A stretch of DNA of 64,000 bases from Arcuatula senhousia (taxonomy: Eukaryota; Mollusca; Bivalvia; Mytilida; Mytilidae): NCBI GenBank assembly GCA_963971305.1, contig OZ020307.1, forward strand, positions 50,589,702 to 50,653,701, in the 5' to 3' direction. A model generated the notes under the pieces. That model did no database searches, was not told the origin of the DNA, and saw only the letters and a program-made list of their open reading frames with translations. Positions 12,603 to 24,614 of the stretch are shown piece after piece (position 1 is the first letter of the stretch; the number at the start of each line of letters is the position of its first letter). Both the position numbers and the translations under genes were made by a program.

Positions 12603-13914
12603 TTTAAGCCTTATGATTAAATTAATTTATCAAAGTGATGGTGCATTATGGTTTCCTGTTGTCTTATGTTAAGAGTTTGGTAATGGGATGAATCCTCATT
12701 AGGTATTTTCACGGGTTTTGATTGGCTCGCGCCAAATTGTTTAAATCGAGTCTTGACGAGAATCTGAATGGAACAGACGTAAAAACCCACCCTTACCCTT
12801 CCCTAAATATTAACATGCAATATATTTAAATGTGTCTTTGCTTCTTTGTTCCTTCATTCAGGTGCTGAAAAATATTAGGAAATGTTTTGAGCTTATATAA
12901 TATAAACAAGATACTGCTTGGGTTGTTGTTTGCTTTTCTTTTCAGGTGCAGTCCCATCAATTTGGATTTTACATCATGGTAGCTAAAGAGGGAAGAAAAA
13001 TATCGCCAGATGGAGTTATCTGACTAAATTGGGATTTATTAATTAACATTAATTATGGAATTGATGATCGAAATATTTAATTTGAATTTATGGTGGAATT
13101 ATTGACTCTGTTGTGGCATAATCGCTGTATCTTATTGTCAAGTTAAGGGTTTTGGTCCTTCATCACTTGTGTTCCCACAGTGGTGCTAAATTGATTGCAT
13201 TTAATTTTTTCTACAATGTACTTTGTCCAGCTGTGGATGCCATAATAGGCAATCTGCCGGCTCCATTCATCTAACTGCAATATACGGACAGTTCATCTAA
13301 AAACGCAATCTGCGTTCATTGTTTGTGAATCTATATATATATTTATTAATATAAAATGCTGTGACCAATTATCGCCAAACCAATTAGTAGTTTGTTTTAT
13401 TTGTGAATAGGAAGTTAACACAATAAATATTGCCCCCTTGCAATAGTCCAAACTTGAAAATCATGAAACTTGTACATGTGCACCTATCATATCAAGGTCT
13501 ACAAATGTGCATTTGTCACACCATTGAAAGAATACTTGAGGAATATAAATGTGCATTTGTCACATCAATGAAATATAAATGTGCATCTGTCACATCATTG
13601 AAAGAATACTTGTGGAATATAAATTTGCATTTGTCACATCAATGAAATATAAATGTGCATCTGTCACATCAATGAAATATAAATGTACATCTGTCACATC
13701 AATGAAATATAAATGTGCATCTGTCACATCCTTGAGAGTAAATTGTTGTTCTGCAAATGTGCATCTGTTGCCTCTAGGAAAGTACACTTTTGGTTTTAAA
13801 ATATACATGCTGAACCTGATTGTTGTGGCAAGTGGAAGGAAACATGTATTTTCGGAAAATTAATCAAAGTGATGTCGCATATTATTGGTGGTATGTTAGC
13901 ATAAATATCTTGGA
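12603..13914. mobile_element. 1.3-kb insertion that splits the LINE copy
   Basis: The LINE frame breaks off at about 12602 and resumes at about 13915, so the sequence between is foreign to it. Near each end is a similar motif in the same direction (ATCAAAGTGATGGTGCAT near 12632; ATCAAAGTGATGTCGCAT near 13864), which may mark direct terminal repeats. It contains a minisatellite (13505-13735). Exact ends and target duplication cannot be fixed because both junctions are AT-rich. No open frame with a transposase-like motif is present. Confidence 0.5.
13505..13735 (+). repeat. 30-bp minisatellite with longer variant units
   Basis: The core unit is ATGAAATATAAATGTGCATC plus TGTCACATCA (30 bp), repeated with few changes from about 13560 to 13730. 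Two units carry an extra segment (GAAAGAATACTTG(T/A)GGAAT), giving longer periods. Three overlapping open frames here are products of the repeat, not genes. Confidence 0.85.
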
Positions 13915-14245
13915 TAATAAATTATTCTAATTATAACAACATATCCTCTGATGATAAAATCCTATGGCTAATGAATAACGAAAATAAAGAAATACTAAAC
14001 AGCATTTGTGAATTCCTCTCGAATAGTCATTGTGTCATATAATATTATATATATTTGAGTCTACTTTGAAACACACACTTGTAACAATCAATCATATTAT
14101 ATATCATATTTGAAATATTTATGTATAACAAAAACCTTATTTTAACGATATTTTATACAATCATCTTTATTTGTACTTTATGTTTTGTATGCCTCTTATG
14201 GGGCCCTTGATTTGGTTAATAAACTTATTCTTATTCTTATTATTA
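13915..14245 (+). mobile_element. LINE retrotransposon, 3' end (distal segment of the split copy)
   Basis: Reading from about 13918 gives NYSNYNNISSDDKILWLM and so on to a stop at about 14042, the expected end of the protein begun at 11984. The 3' UTR ends with AATAAACTTATTCTTATTC repeats, a simple-repeat tail as found in LINEs. Its last 60 bases resemble the end of the minus-strand fragment at 38160-38520. Confidence 0.7.
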
Positions 14246-14750
14246 TTCTTAATCAAAAATAGGGGATGGTTTTGCCCTTTGAAAATTTCATTAGCACATA
14301 TGCAATTATGTCTGCAGTTTGCCAATCAATTTATTTAATTGATCCGGAAACACTATGACCGTCATCGTTCCGGAATTACCCCCCCCCCCCGCTTTTTTAG
14401 AAATGTTTGAAAATATCTCCCCTGTTTTCAGACAATTACAAAGAAAAAATCCCAAAAACATTTTTCCATTAATTATGTTATATATTTAAAAGATTTTATA
14501 TAATAGATTATATTGGTAAGTTTACTTTAAAAATGTATGCAAAAAATGTTTTACCGTCAAAAATTATAACTTGATAGAAAAATGAAAACCATATTAAAGT
14601 TTTTTCCCTACGTTAAAAAATTGGGAAGAAATTTGTTGGCGAATCACATTATGTGCCACTGGACATTTGTTTAATTAACAGGTGGAATAACAAACAATAA
14701 AAGACAATAATAAACTAACCGTAGAATATTTATTTTGCGATTAGCACAAT

Positions 14751-15018
14751 TATTATTATTATTACAACACTTGTATAGCGCTTATCTAAAATGACATTAC
14801 TCTAAGCGCTTTACAGAACATAAAATCAAACAGCGAAAAATAAACACAAATATACATATTACAAACATACTTTAAAATATTAAGAATTAAACATATTGGC
14901 AATGTTAAAGTAACAATAATATTAAGAGTTAAATGTACAGTTATATTAGTATAAATGGTAAAATATATAAAAATAGAAACGAGAAGCATCGGAATTATCG
15001 CAAATAATAGTAACAATT

Positions 15019-15049
<31 letters not shown>

Positions 15050-15885
15050 TAAAGAACTTAAAAAGGGGGAAAAATCTGCTAAAATATAAAATCTTTATCT
15101 AAAAAAGACTAAAATAAAAAAAAGTAAAATATAGTCAACTAAGAAGACCATCAAATATATCACAGTTTGGGTTTTGTTTTTTTTTAACACATTTTGAAAG
15201 GCTGAATGAAAAAAGTCGAGTAAAAAAAAAAGAATAAAAAATAAAAAAAAAATGAATACGACTATTTAAAATACATTATCAAGTATATCACAGATCAAAA
15301 TAGCACAAATAGATTTTTAAAAGATCGTCAGTATATCACAGTTCCCAGATAACACAGATTAATTATATATCACAGTCATTCTACATGTTCTTACACCAAA
15401 GTTTAAAATGCAAGTTTAAACAGGTATGTTTTAAGGTGTTTCTTGAATACATCAACAGTTTGTATATTACGAAGATCAAAATGCAGTTTGTTCCATAAAA
15501 CGGCAGCTACTCGATCAAATCGTCTTTCTCCATATATCTTTGTTCTTACCGTTGGTGTTTCTAACAACATATTGTTTTCTGATCGTAATGTTCTCCTTGG
15601 TTGGTATAATGTCACAAGTTCCTGTAAGTAGACCGGTGCCTCACATTTTAAGGATTTGAATATGTACAACAACAGTTTGTATTGGCAACGAAATGATATC
15701 GGCAGCCAGTGTAGTGATTTTAGGACGGATGTGATATGTTCGTACTTCCGTGTCCTAGTTATCAGTCTTGCAGCTGAGTTCTGTACACGTTGAAGTCTTT
15801 GAATTTCTGCTTATGGTATGCCGTGCAAAAGGACGTTTCCATAATCAAGACGAGATGTTACAAGCAAGCAAACTAGTGTTCTTGT
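14751..15885 (-). mobile_element. LINE retrotransposon (L2/CR1-like), 5'-truncated 3' end
   Basis: On the minus strand, 15885 to 15403 encodes the end of a reverse-transcriptase protein. Recognisable blocks are VTSRLDYGNVLLHGIP, RLQRVQNSAARLIT, LHWLPISFRCQYKLLL and the terminal VFKKHLKTYLFKLAF. One in-frame stop lies in the first part (after HGIP), so the copy is dead. The 3' UTR continues to 14751. It contains a 27-base A-run on the plus strand (15023-15049), and the end has GTAAAGCGCTT...AAGCGCTATACAA followed by AAT repeats, a terminus of the kind seen in L2-group elements. No upstream reverse-transcriptase motifs remain. Confidence 0.8.
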
Positions 15886-17583
15886 TGCATCTTTAGTAAT
15901 TAAGACCATGTAAGGTCATGCTAATGCAATGCTTTTAATATTGTGTGGTCTATTTTTTAAAGCAACGCAACGATATTGAGATTTTCCCGCGAATTCGCGG
16001 GTTTTTCCTAGGATCTTGATACAATACCTCATGATATTATTCCCGTTCTTGATTTGTCTTTCTTTGCGCATATATCACGCTCGTTGTCAACCAACTGGTT
16101 CATGTACAAATGATTTTTCAAAACGTTTAATCCGGGATTTGATTTTATTTTTCACTGGAAATGTAACTAAGATGACAAACTTAGACGAGAATCCTTTTTT
16201 CTTACCCATTGTCAAACTAAGAAAAATTGCTATTAAGTGTATCCATCGTAAATGCTTTGTAAAAACGTGGAAGCGTGATGAAAGTATTTGTAAAACTGCA
16301 TTTGTTTGCATATTTCGCCTGAACCAGCTACAAGTACTTTAAAAATGTCTTTCATTTCATTCGAAAGTATAATTGTTAAATTCTTGAATTGCTTGTCAAT
16401 CTTGAAAAGAACGACTTTCTTTTCGGTTTTTATGACTTAGGTAATCCATGAAGAAGTACATATTTAAAGGAAGGGATTGTTATTATATAAATAACATATA
16501 GCTGAGAGGGTGATAGAGTAGATTGATACCCCGTAAAATTGAGGCTGTGTACGAGCTAAGCGAACGAGAGGGTGATGTATAAAAAATTATCACCCGCTGG
16601 ATTTTGTTTTTTGAAATAAGTCATATGATAGATTGAATTGTTTAATTAAAAATTGTTAGAAAAAATCTTATGAAGTATAATAATATATACTAGTAATCAC
16701 ATGTCACCATGCAACAGACATGTAAAAATCCTTGCAGCTCAACTTGTGTGCAAGTAAGGTCTTTCTATATGTTTTGTCAGAAAATGTGCGGCACGTAAAA
16801 AACACGTTTTTTTTCATACCACACATTGACTCTCACAAATTATTTATAGACGGGAGCAAGTATTTTTTTTCGTACCGCACATTGACAATGACAAAATATT
16901 GATAGAGTGAAGCAAGTCCCTGTGCTTCATCTGAGATTACTGGGAAATTTACAAGTCTTGACTCTACTAGTACTGTATGACACCTTTACAGCGAGTTTCG
17001 AGTGGCATTAGAACCTTGTTGGATTTACTTGAAATTGGTGCATTTGTTTCGGTCCTTCGTAGTACCTGGAAAACGTCACTATGTGGCATTATTATATGGA
17101 TAGTAAAAACACCATTTTATTCAAAAAGAATTTTTATTGTTACCCTTCCTTTCTGTTCTTTCTGTCCTTATACATGTAATAGTATTATTATATAACTTAT
17201 TTAATGTTTCTAGGGCGTTAAACACAAACTCACCCACACTTGCTACTTTCTTCTTCAGAGGCTGGGATAGCTACGCCATCGAGATCTACAACCTATCTGG
17301 TTAAGATTAGAGTCCTGCCTATTCTGCATTATCATTTTAACTAATGATGTCTTTTGTTTTGGGGGAAAAAACTTCACATGCTGTCTCTTAGATAATGTTA
17401 TACAAGGATCCATATTTGAGAGTAGAAGAATGGAACACTTGTTAACTAAATCAGTGCAAGATTTTGAATGGATGTTTGTGTAAAGCACGGTCAACATTGA
17501 TTGGTGATTAAATTGATATCGAAATATTTTTTAATAAGTAAACAAGTGAATGTACGATGTTGTTATCAAATTCTTCCCTTTTT
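15886..17583. other. Non-coding, with short tandem duplication
   Basis: No supported gene. A diverged tandem pair of about 66 bp lies at 16800-16920 (TTTTTTTTCATACCACACATTGAC and TTTTTTTTCGTACCGCACAT-type starts). The open frame at 16016-16342 has no recognisable domain. Confidence 0.4.
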
Positions 17584-19996
17584 AGCTCACTTGGCCAAAG
17601 GCCATGTGAGCTTATGCCATAACTATGCGTCCGTCGTCGTCCGTCTTCCGTCGTCTGTCATCTGTTAACAGTTTCAAAAATCTTCCTCTCTGAAACCAAT
17701 GAACCAATTTAACTGAAACTTTGCAGGAATGATATATGACATGTTGGCAATAAACGATCCTCATTTTAAAATGAATCGATAAAAAAACATGACCACTGTT
17801 ACTAAAAATAGAACATTGGGTAAAATCACTTAAAATGGCTTGAGACTCAGCAACCATAACAGATACAAAATTCCGAAGGATCTTGGACTCAGAATCAAAA
17901 GCTTTACAAAAGTCTCCATTGGGTCGAAGTTGTAAGATGACCCTTGATAGGGGTTACAATGTATGGCACTTTTAAGGTATAAAATAGCGTTTTTTCATGT
18001 TTTTGCCATACGGAATGAAAACTATTGCAGATAGAGAAATGCTGTTGTTTGCTTAAATGTTCAGCTCATTTAGCTCTACAAAAGTCTCTATAGGGTCGAA
18101 GTTGTCAGATTACCCCTTATAGGGGTTATAGCCCCTGCCCTTAAAGGCGAAAAATAGTGTTTTGGCCTATAGAATGAAAACTATTGCAGATAGAGAAAAG
18201 CTGTTGCTTGCTTAAATGTTCAGCTCATTTAGCTCTGCAAAAGTCTCCAAAGGGTCGAAGTTGTCAGATGACCCATAAGGGGTTACATCCCTTTAAAGGC
18301 GAAAAATAGTGTTTTGCCTATAGAATGAAAATTACTGCAGATAGGGAAAAGCTGTTGCTTGCTTAAATATTCCGCTCATTTAGCTCTTCAAAAGTCTCCA
18401 TAGGGTCGAAGTTGTCAGATGACTCATAAGGGGTTACAGCCCTTTAAAGGCGAAAAATAGTGTTTTTTGCCTATAGAATGATTGATTGATTGTTGTTTGC
18501 TTAATGTCCGTCGGCGATATTTCAGCCATAATTAGGACATTAACAAGTTGTGATATATAACTAAAAATGAAATTATTGCAGATAGGGAAAAGCTGTTGCT
18601 TGCTTAAATATTTAGTTCATTTAGCTCTTCAAAAGTCTCCATAGGGTTGAATTTGTTAGATGACCCCTTATAGGGGTTACAGCCCATTAAAGACGAAAAA
18701 GGGGGGGGGTTGGCCTATAGAATGAAAACTATTGCAGATAGAGAAAAGCTGTTGCTTGCTTAAATGTTCAGTTCATTCAGCTCTACAAATGTCTCTATAG
18801 GGTCGAAGTTGTCACATGACCCCTCGTAGGGGTAACAGCCCCTGGCCTTAAAGTCGAAAAAAATAGTGTTTTTTGCCTATAGAATGAAAACTATTGCAGA
18901 TAGAAAAAGCTGTTGCTTGCTTAAATGTTCAGCTCATTTAGCTATAAAAATGTCTATATAGGGACGAAATTGTCAGATGACACCTTATAAGGGTTAAAGC
19001 CCCTGGCCTTAAAGGCGAAAAATAGTGTTTTTGGCCTATATAATGAAAACTATTGCTGATAGAAAAGAGCTGTTGCTTGCTTAAATGTTCAGCTCATTTA
19101 GCTCTTCAAAAGTCTCCAAAGGGTCGAAGTTGTCAGATGACCCATAAGGGGTTACATCCCCTTAAAGGCGAAAAAAGGGTTTTTGGCCTATAGAATGAAA
19201 ACTATTGCAGATAGGAAAAAAGCTGTTGCTTGCTTAAATGTTCAGCTCATTTAGCTCTTCAAAAGTCTCCATAGGGTCAAAGTTGTCAGATGACCCTTTA
19301 TAGGGGTTACAGCCCTTTAAAGGCAAAAAAATGGTTTTTGACCTATAGAATAAAAACTATTGCAGATAGAGATAAGCTGTTGCTTGCTTAAATGTTCAGC
19401 TCATTTAGCTCTTCAAAAGTTCCTATATGGTCGAAGTTGTCAGATGACCCCTCATGGGGGTAACAGCCCCTGGCCTTAAATCCGAAAAATAGTGTTTTTG
19501 GCCTATAGAATTAAAACTATTGCAGATAGAAAAAAGCTGTTGCTTCCTTAAATGTTCAGCTCATTTAGCTCTACAACAGTCTATTTTGGGTCAAAGTTGT
19601 CAGATGACCCCTTATAGGGGTAATGGCCCTTTACAGGTCTAAAAGAGTGTTTTCTCCCTATATAATAAAAAATATTGTAGATAGAGAAAAAGCTGTTGCT
19701 TGCTTAAATGTTCAGCTTATTAAGCTCCACAAAAGTCTCTTTTTGGTTGAATTTGTCAGATAATGACCCTTTCTAGGGGTAATGGCCCATTACATGTGAA
19801 TAATGGTGCTTTTTCCTTATATAGAATGAGAACTATTTCAGATAGAGAAAAGCTGTTGCTTGCTTAAACATGCAGCTCTTTACAAAAGATTCACACAAGT
19901 CTGCATTTGGTCTCATTTGTCAGATGACCCCTTAAAGAAAACACCCTTATGGCTGAAGGACCAGGCGAGCGAGTCAGGCTCTTTGGAGCCTCTTGT
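17584..19996 (+). mobile_element. Hairpin-ended non-autonomous element A (Helitron/Helentron-like, tentative)
   Basis: The left end is a near-perfect hairpin (17584-17612: AGCTCACTTGGCC, AAA, GGCCATGTGAGCT). It is followed by GTCCGTCGTCGTCCGTC repeats and a unique 270-bp head. The right end is CAGGCGAGCGAGTCAGGCTC with a hairpin at 19976-19991 (AGGCT CTTTGG AGCCT) and then CTTGT. The element at 49436-54249 has the same kind of two ends, which defines a family. A unique head, an internal tandem array and a 3' hairpin recall Helentron-related elements of bivalves, but no replicase is present and assignment is by structure only. Confidence 0.6.
17880..19940 (+). repeat. About twelve 155-bp tandem units
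   Basis: The marker AGCTGTTGCTTGCTTAAATG recurs near 18041, 18200, 18349, 18591, 18748, 18909, 19070, 19224, 19376, 19538, 19697 and 19852, mostly 150-162 bp apart. Each unit also carries AAAGTCTCCATAGGGTCGAA, CAGATGACCCCTTATAGGGG and CCTATAGAATGAAAACTATT. The interval between 18349 and 18591 is enlarged by a foreign segment of about 85 bp (18482-18567). Units at the right end are more diverged. Confidence 0.9.
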
Positions 19997-20874
19997 ATTA
20001 TATCATTATTGATGTACCGATTGCGATGTATTAATTCAATAAAGTTATATAATTGATATACGTGCACCACCATTTCTTCTATTTATTTATATCGTATATC
20101 TTTTTCTTGTCAGTATTTATTTATCCCACATTTGTCAGAACATTGTACATATAAAATTCCGTATAGCTCCCATCTCCAAGTTTGGTAATTTTGTAATCAC
20201 CTATATCTACGATGTTAACTTATAAGGTTTACCTTGAAGGTGCTCATTTTCTTTCTAAAAAATATTCTGAAGCGTATTTGTGATGAAGAAAATATTCTGG
20301 CATCAGATGTTTTCCAAAATATTATGAAGAAGGGTTTTTGCCATCTAATATAATACTAATTAGGAAAAAAACTGTAATGACGCCTTTCACAAATCCAAGC
20401 CACCCACCTTCTTGTTAAATGGTCGTTCCCTCATTGTGTGTATTTAGACCATTAAGATAATTAAACATAATAAATATCTTGTTGCTCAGCGGCACCTCAT
20501 GAAGACAAATAACCGGTAATGTCTTTTGTCTGCCCTGTCGTCAATTTTAATTATCTCTTTGTCAATGTCTCTCTTATGTCTATATATTCCAAGATAATTC
20601 TATTGAAGTGGTTTTGTACATGATTTTATTTTTTTTGTTTTGAAAACTTCTAATCATTTGATGATTTGCAAGCGAAGCTTTTATTCCCTGAGGTTACTCC
20701 TGTGCGAACTTCTTGTGTTTTTTTCATGTTTAGTATACATGTATGTCTCGACCAATAAGTACATTTTGTGTGTCGACCAGAAAGCAAAATTTCTGAGTAT
20801 ACGATGCGTATACATGTCATGCATGTGAATATGTTACATTATTAACCATTTTGCTTAAACTTATCAGATTTCGC
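19997..20874. other. Non-coding; no feature recognised
   Basis: AT-rich spacer between element A and the large tandem array. The open frame at 20640-20828 has no recognisable domain. Confidence 0.4.
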
Positions 20875-22919
20875 TTTATCTATTCTTTTTTACGAGACAA
20901 GAGTAATCATCATGTTATTTCCTTAATTACCCGTAGCTTAGTTCATTTGAAGTAAATCAAGAATACTTTGACTTAATCCAAATAGGATGACACAGTTTCC
21001 TGACAAATTTTCAATCGACCGCCTATTTGTAATTATGATATAAATTGTTTTGTTTATACCAGTAGAAACGTCCAGGGATAACTTTTGTTGAAATTGACCA
21101 AATAGCTATGGAATCTTGATATGACGCTTTTCGTTACATAAAATGTTATAACTTTGTATTTAGGATTTGGGGGTCCTTACCAATTCAGAAAAAGGACCAA
21201 AATGATATAGTGTTTGAGAAAACTGATGAAGAATGCCAAATGTAGATCACAGTTTGATAACCCTTAAATTTACATGCGTTTTCTTCGTATTTCTCATGGA
21301 AATCTGTCAATAAGTGATTTTAATGAATCTTGCATTGTAGTTGTTTTATATAAGGTGAAAAATACATCCCTGTGTCGTTCAATATGGTGATTCCAGGGGC
21401 AGTTCGGGGAGTTAGAACCCTGTCCTTGCCTCAGAAAATTTTGATATTTCCATAAAACATTTCATCAAAAGTGGTATTAAAACCCCGGTTTCGTCCTCAG
21501 TGTTAACCCAATTAAAAAATTCCTAGAACTGCCCTTTCAGGTTAACAATATAAATATTAACGTTTTTGCGGAAAATCAGTATCGAAGACAGGAATACGAC
21601 CTACAGAGCGCTAAAAAAACAAAAATACAAAAACATACTGCCTGATAAACACAATATGCTTAAAAAAACAAGCACGAATTATTGACATCAATCGAATGTG
21701 ATCATCAAGGACTTTTTGAATTCGCAGATTATTCTAATTCTGATTGATTATATTCCTCTCAAAATATATTGTTCATTAACAATATATTGTTGTTCAATGA
21801 AAAACTATCAGGACAAATGATCGGTAATGTCTTCAAATTACCGTTTTGACAAGGTCAAAGTCCTCATCCTAAGTTCTTTCATAGAACTGTCTTATGATCT
21901 TTTTCGTTAATGTTTGGTTGTTCTAAATATCCATAATGGCACGTACTAATAGTTGATTCTGGTAGTGAAGCTTTAATCCCCAGCTGGCCAAGGTTATGCC
22001 CCCACAAATAATATAATTATAATAGATATATAGACATGAATTGTTGAAACGTGTCGAATGTTATTGGTTTATTTTTTTTTTCACTAATAGCGTCCCCTTT
22101 TGTGAATGCGATGAATGTTGTTTCATATATCCAAATAAAAAAAACTTTGCAATCTATTGTACTTTTTCGAACACATAACTTAAATATCTAAAATCCCAAT
22201 ATATTTGGGTTGAATATTTGTTTTTAACCTTTACCCCTTTTACTTTGTCATTCTTAACCTTATAAACAAGCTTAAGAAAGTGGTTATTATTATGTTATTC
22301 TCATATCTCCAAAATCTCGCAGTTAAATTGACTTTATCCAAAACAACAAGACCCAGTTCCTTGACAATTATCCAAGACGATCGCAATTGGACTTTGGTTA
22401 TTTTAACCTAAGAATCTAAATTGTTCATTAACAATATCTCGTTGTTCAATGAAAATATATAAGGACAAATGACCGGTAATGCCTTCAAGTAACCGTTTTG
22501 CCAAGGCCAATGAATTCGACTTTCATTGAACATGTTGAAGTCTCCTTCGACATTTTATTGTGTTTGGTTCTAACAATCCGTTAATTGTTGATTCTGGTAA
22601 TGAAACTTAAATCCCCAACTGATCGAGGTTAACGTAACCCGTCATAAAAATATAATTGAGATAGATATAGACAAAGGGTTGTTATAATGTTGTTGGCGTA
22701 TTTCCTTTCAGGAATAATGTTTAACGCTGTAAACGTGATATATGTTGGGTTATATATTTCAAGATGAAAAAAAACCTTTATGCACTCAATTGTACTTTTT
22801 CGAACAAACAAATTGTCAAAAATCTTCATATTGTTTTTACTATTTTTTTATTGGTTTTGACAATTAGGGTCTTTCTTTCACTCTTTCAAGACTGTATTTG
22901 AATTGAAAGCATTTTAGTT

Positions 22920-23262
22920 TGACCTTGTACCAATTGCAAAACAACGTGTAGCGGCTGCTTGGCGCGTTAAGGGCTGTTAGCTGTTGCAGTCTTTTTGAAT
23001 CACCGCTTGTTTATGAAGGCTGTGTCGATCGCTTTTACTTATTCCACAGCTAATTATTATCTATTCTCTGGATGTAAATTCGCTTATAACTTTGACTCCT
23101 TTTACTTTGTCAATAGAAAATAATGAGATGTGGAATCTGTGTACGCGACACAGCTCACATATATAACAAGCGGAAATTAAGAAAATCCACAATTAATGGA
23201 CAACTGCCAGCAGCCTTCAACGAGGCCAGTAGCAATAAGCCCCATGGTCTACATTAAATATA
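22920..23262. repeat. Foldback module within the tandem unit
   Basis: The left arm ('accaattgcaaaac...gctgcttgg', then GCTTGTTTATGAAGGCTGTG, TTATTCCACAGCTAATTATT) is roughly complementary to the right arm (GAGATGTGGAAT, GCGACACAGCTCACATA, CAAGCGGAAATT, GCAGCCTTCAACGAGGCC, AAGCCCCATGGTCTA). The arms are about 110-130 bp with a short centre. The module recurs at about 24620-24830, 26000-26610, 29115-29200, 40560-40700 and 41800-41980. The arm sequence alone is at 60320-60470, outside the array, so the module is an independent dispersed repeat. Confidence 0.65.
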
Positions 23263-24400
23263 TAAAGAAAGCTATCTCGTGTACAAGTATACCATCATAA
23301 GAATATATAATAACATACACATTAAGCACAGGAATACATTTAACAGCATTATTAAACTTATTAACGAGACAATAATTATCATCATGTTATTTCTCATGTC
23401 GACAAAATCTCGCACTTAATTTGACTTATTCCAAATGAAATGAAACAGTTCCCTGACCAATTTATAAAACGACCGCAATTTGATTTGTGATCGAAGAGGC
23501 ATCATTGCAGTCTAGAGAACTTTGGTGTCTATATGATAAATTAAGATGTATTAGACCGGTTGCTTTGAAGTTCAAATAAGATGTTTCCTATAAGGAAAGC
23601 TCCTTTTGTATTTGTTGTTTATTTTCGTCCTTACCAATTGAAGATAGGATGAAAACAGGTGCTAAAGAAAACTTTAAAAGAACGTTTATTTTACATCATA
23701 TTTTGAGAACCTATAGCTATCCAATTAAATCATGTTTTAACCCAATTAAAAAAAACGATGTCCAGTAAGCAAAATATGCAATTTAAAAACAAGCACGAAG
23801 TATTGACATCATTCGAAACTGATCATCAAGGACTTCTTGATTTCGTAGATTATTCTAATTCTGATTGATTATAATATTCTAAGAATCTAAATTATTTATT
23901 GACAAAATCTTGTTGTTCAGTGAAAACGTATCAGGACAAATGACCGGTACAGGTACAGTCTTCAAATTACCGTTTTCCAAATAAGGTCAATGACTTCGAC
24001 TTCCATTGAACATGTTGAAGTCTCCTTCAACATTTTTTGCATTTGGTTCTTACAATCCGTAAATTCTTGATTCTGCTTTTGAAGCTTTAATCCCCAGCTG
24101 ACCGAGGTTAACACAACCCGTCATCAACATCATAATTGAGATACATATAGACATACAGTTGTTATTATGTTATTGTCATATTCCCTCTTATGAATAATGC
24201 TTAACTCCTTGAACGTGATGTATGTAAGGTAAATTATCATCCAAGATGAGGAAAACTTATATGCACTCAATAGTTTATTTTTTTCGAACAAAAACAAATT
24301 GCTAAACATCTATACTTTTTTCTTTGACTATTTTTGTTTGTGTTTTTATTGTGTTCTTTTTAAATTGCTGCTCGTTTATTTTGGCTGTGTTAGGGTGAGC

Positions 24401-24614
24401 ATACTGTAAACGTACTTATTTTTGCGAGTAATTATTTTCACGATTTAACGATTTCAACCAAGTTCGCGGGTACTTAAGTTCACGAATTCTGCATTTTACT
24501 CTATTCATTTTATACAAATTATGTAATTTTACGGGTATTTAATTTCGCGAAAAATGCTTGACCGATAATTCAGTAAAAATAAATACCTCGCGAAAATAAG
24601 TACGTTTACAGTAT
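24401..24614. mobile_element. 214-bp MITE in one array unit
   Basis: Terminal inverted repeats ATACTGTAAACGTACTTATT and its complement bound the unit exactly. The interior repeats the GCGAAAATAA/CGCGGGTA theme. Other array units lack it (compare 29960-29980 and 41945-41965), so they show the empty site. The ends are compatible with a TA target duplication, as in Tc1/mariner-type MITEs. A longer element of the same flavour is at 54432-55002. Confidence 0.85.

Noticed and set aside
13430..13863. Overlapping repetitive frames on both strands
   Set aside because: A 30-bp minisatellite keeps all frames open because its period is a multiple of three; the peptide repeats follow the DNA repeat.
17880..19940. 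CRISPR-like or satellite array
   Set aside because: Units are contiguous, 155 bp long and diverged, with no unique spacers, and they sit between the hairpin ends of a mobile element in eukaryotic DNA.
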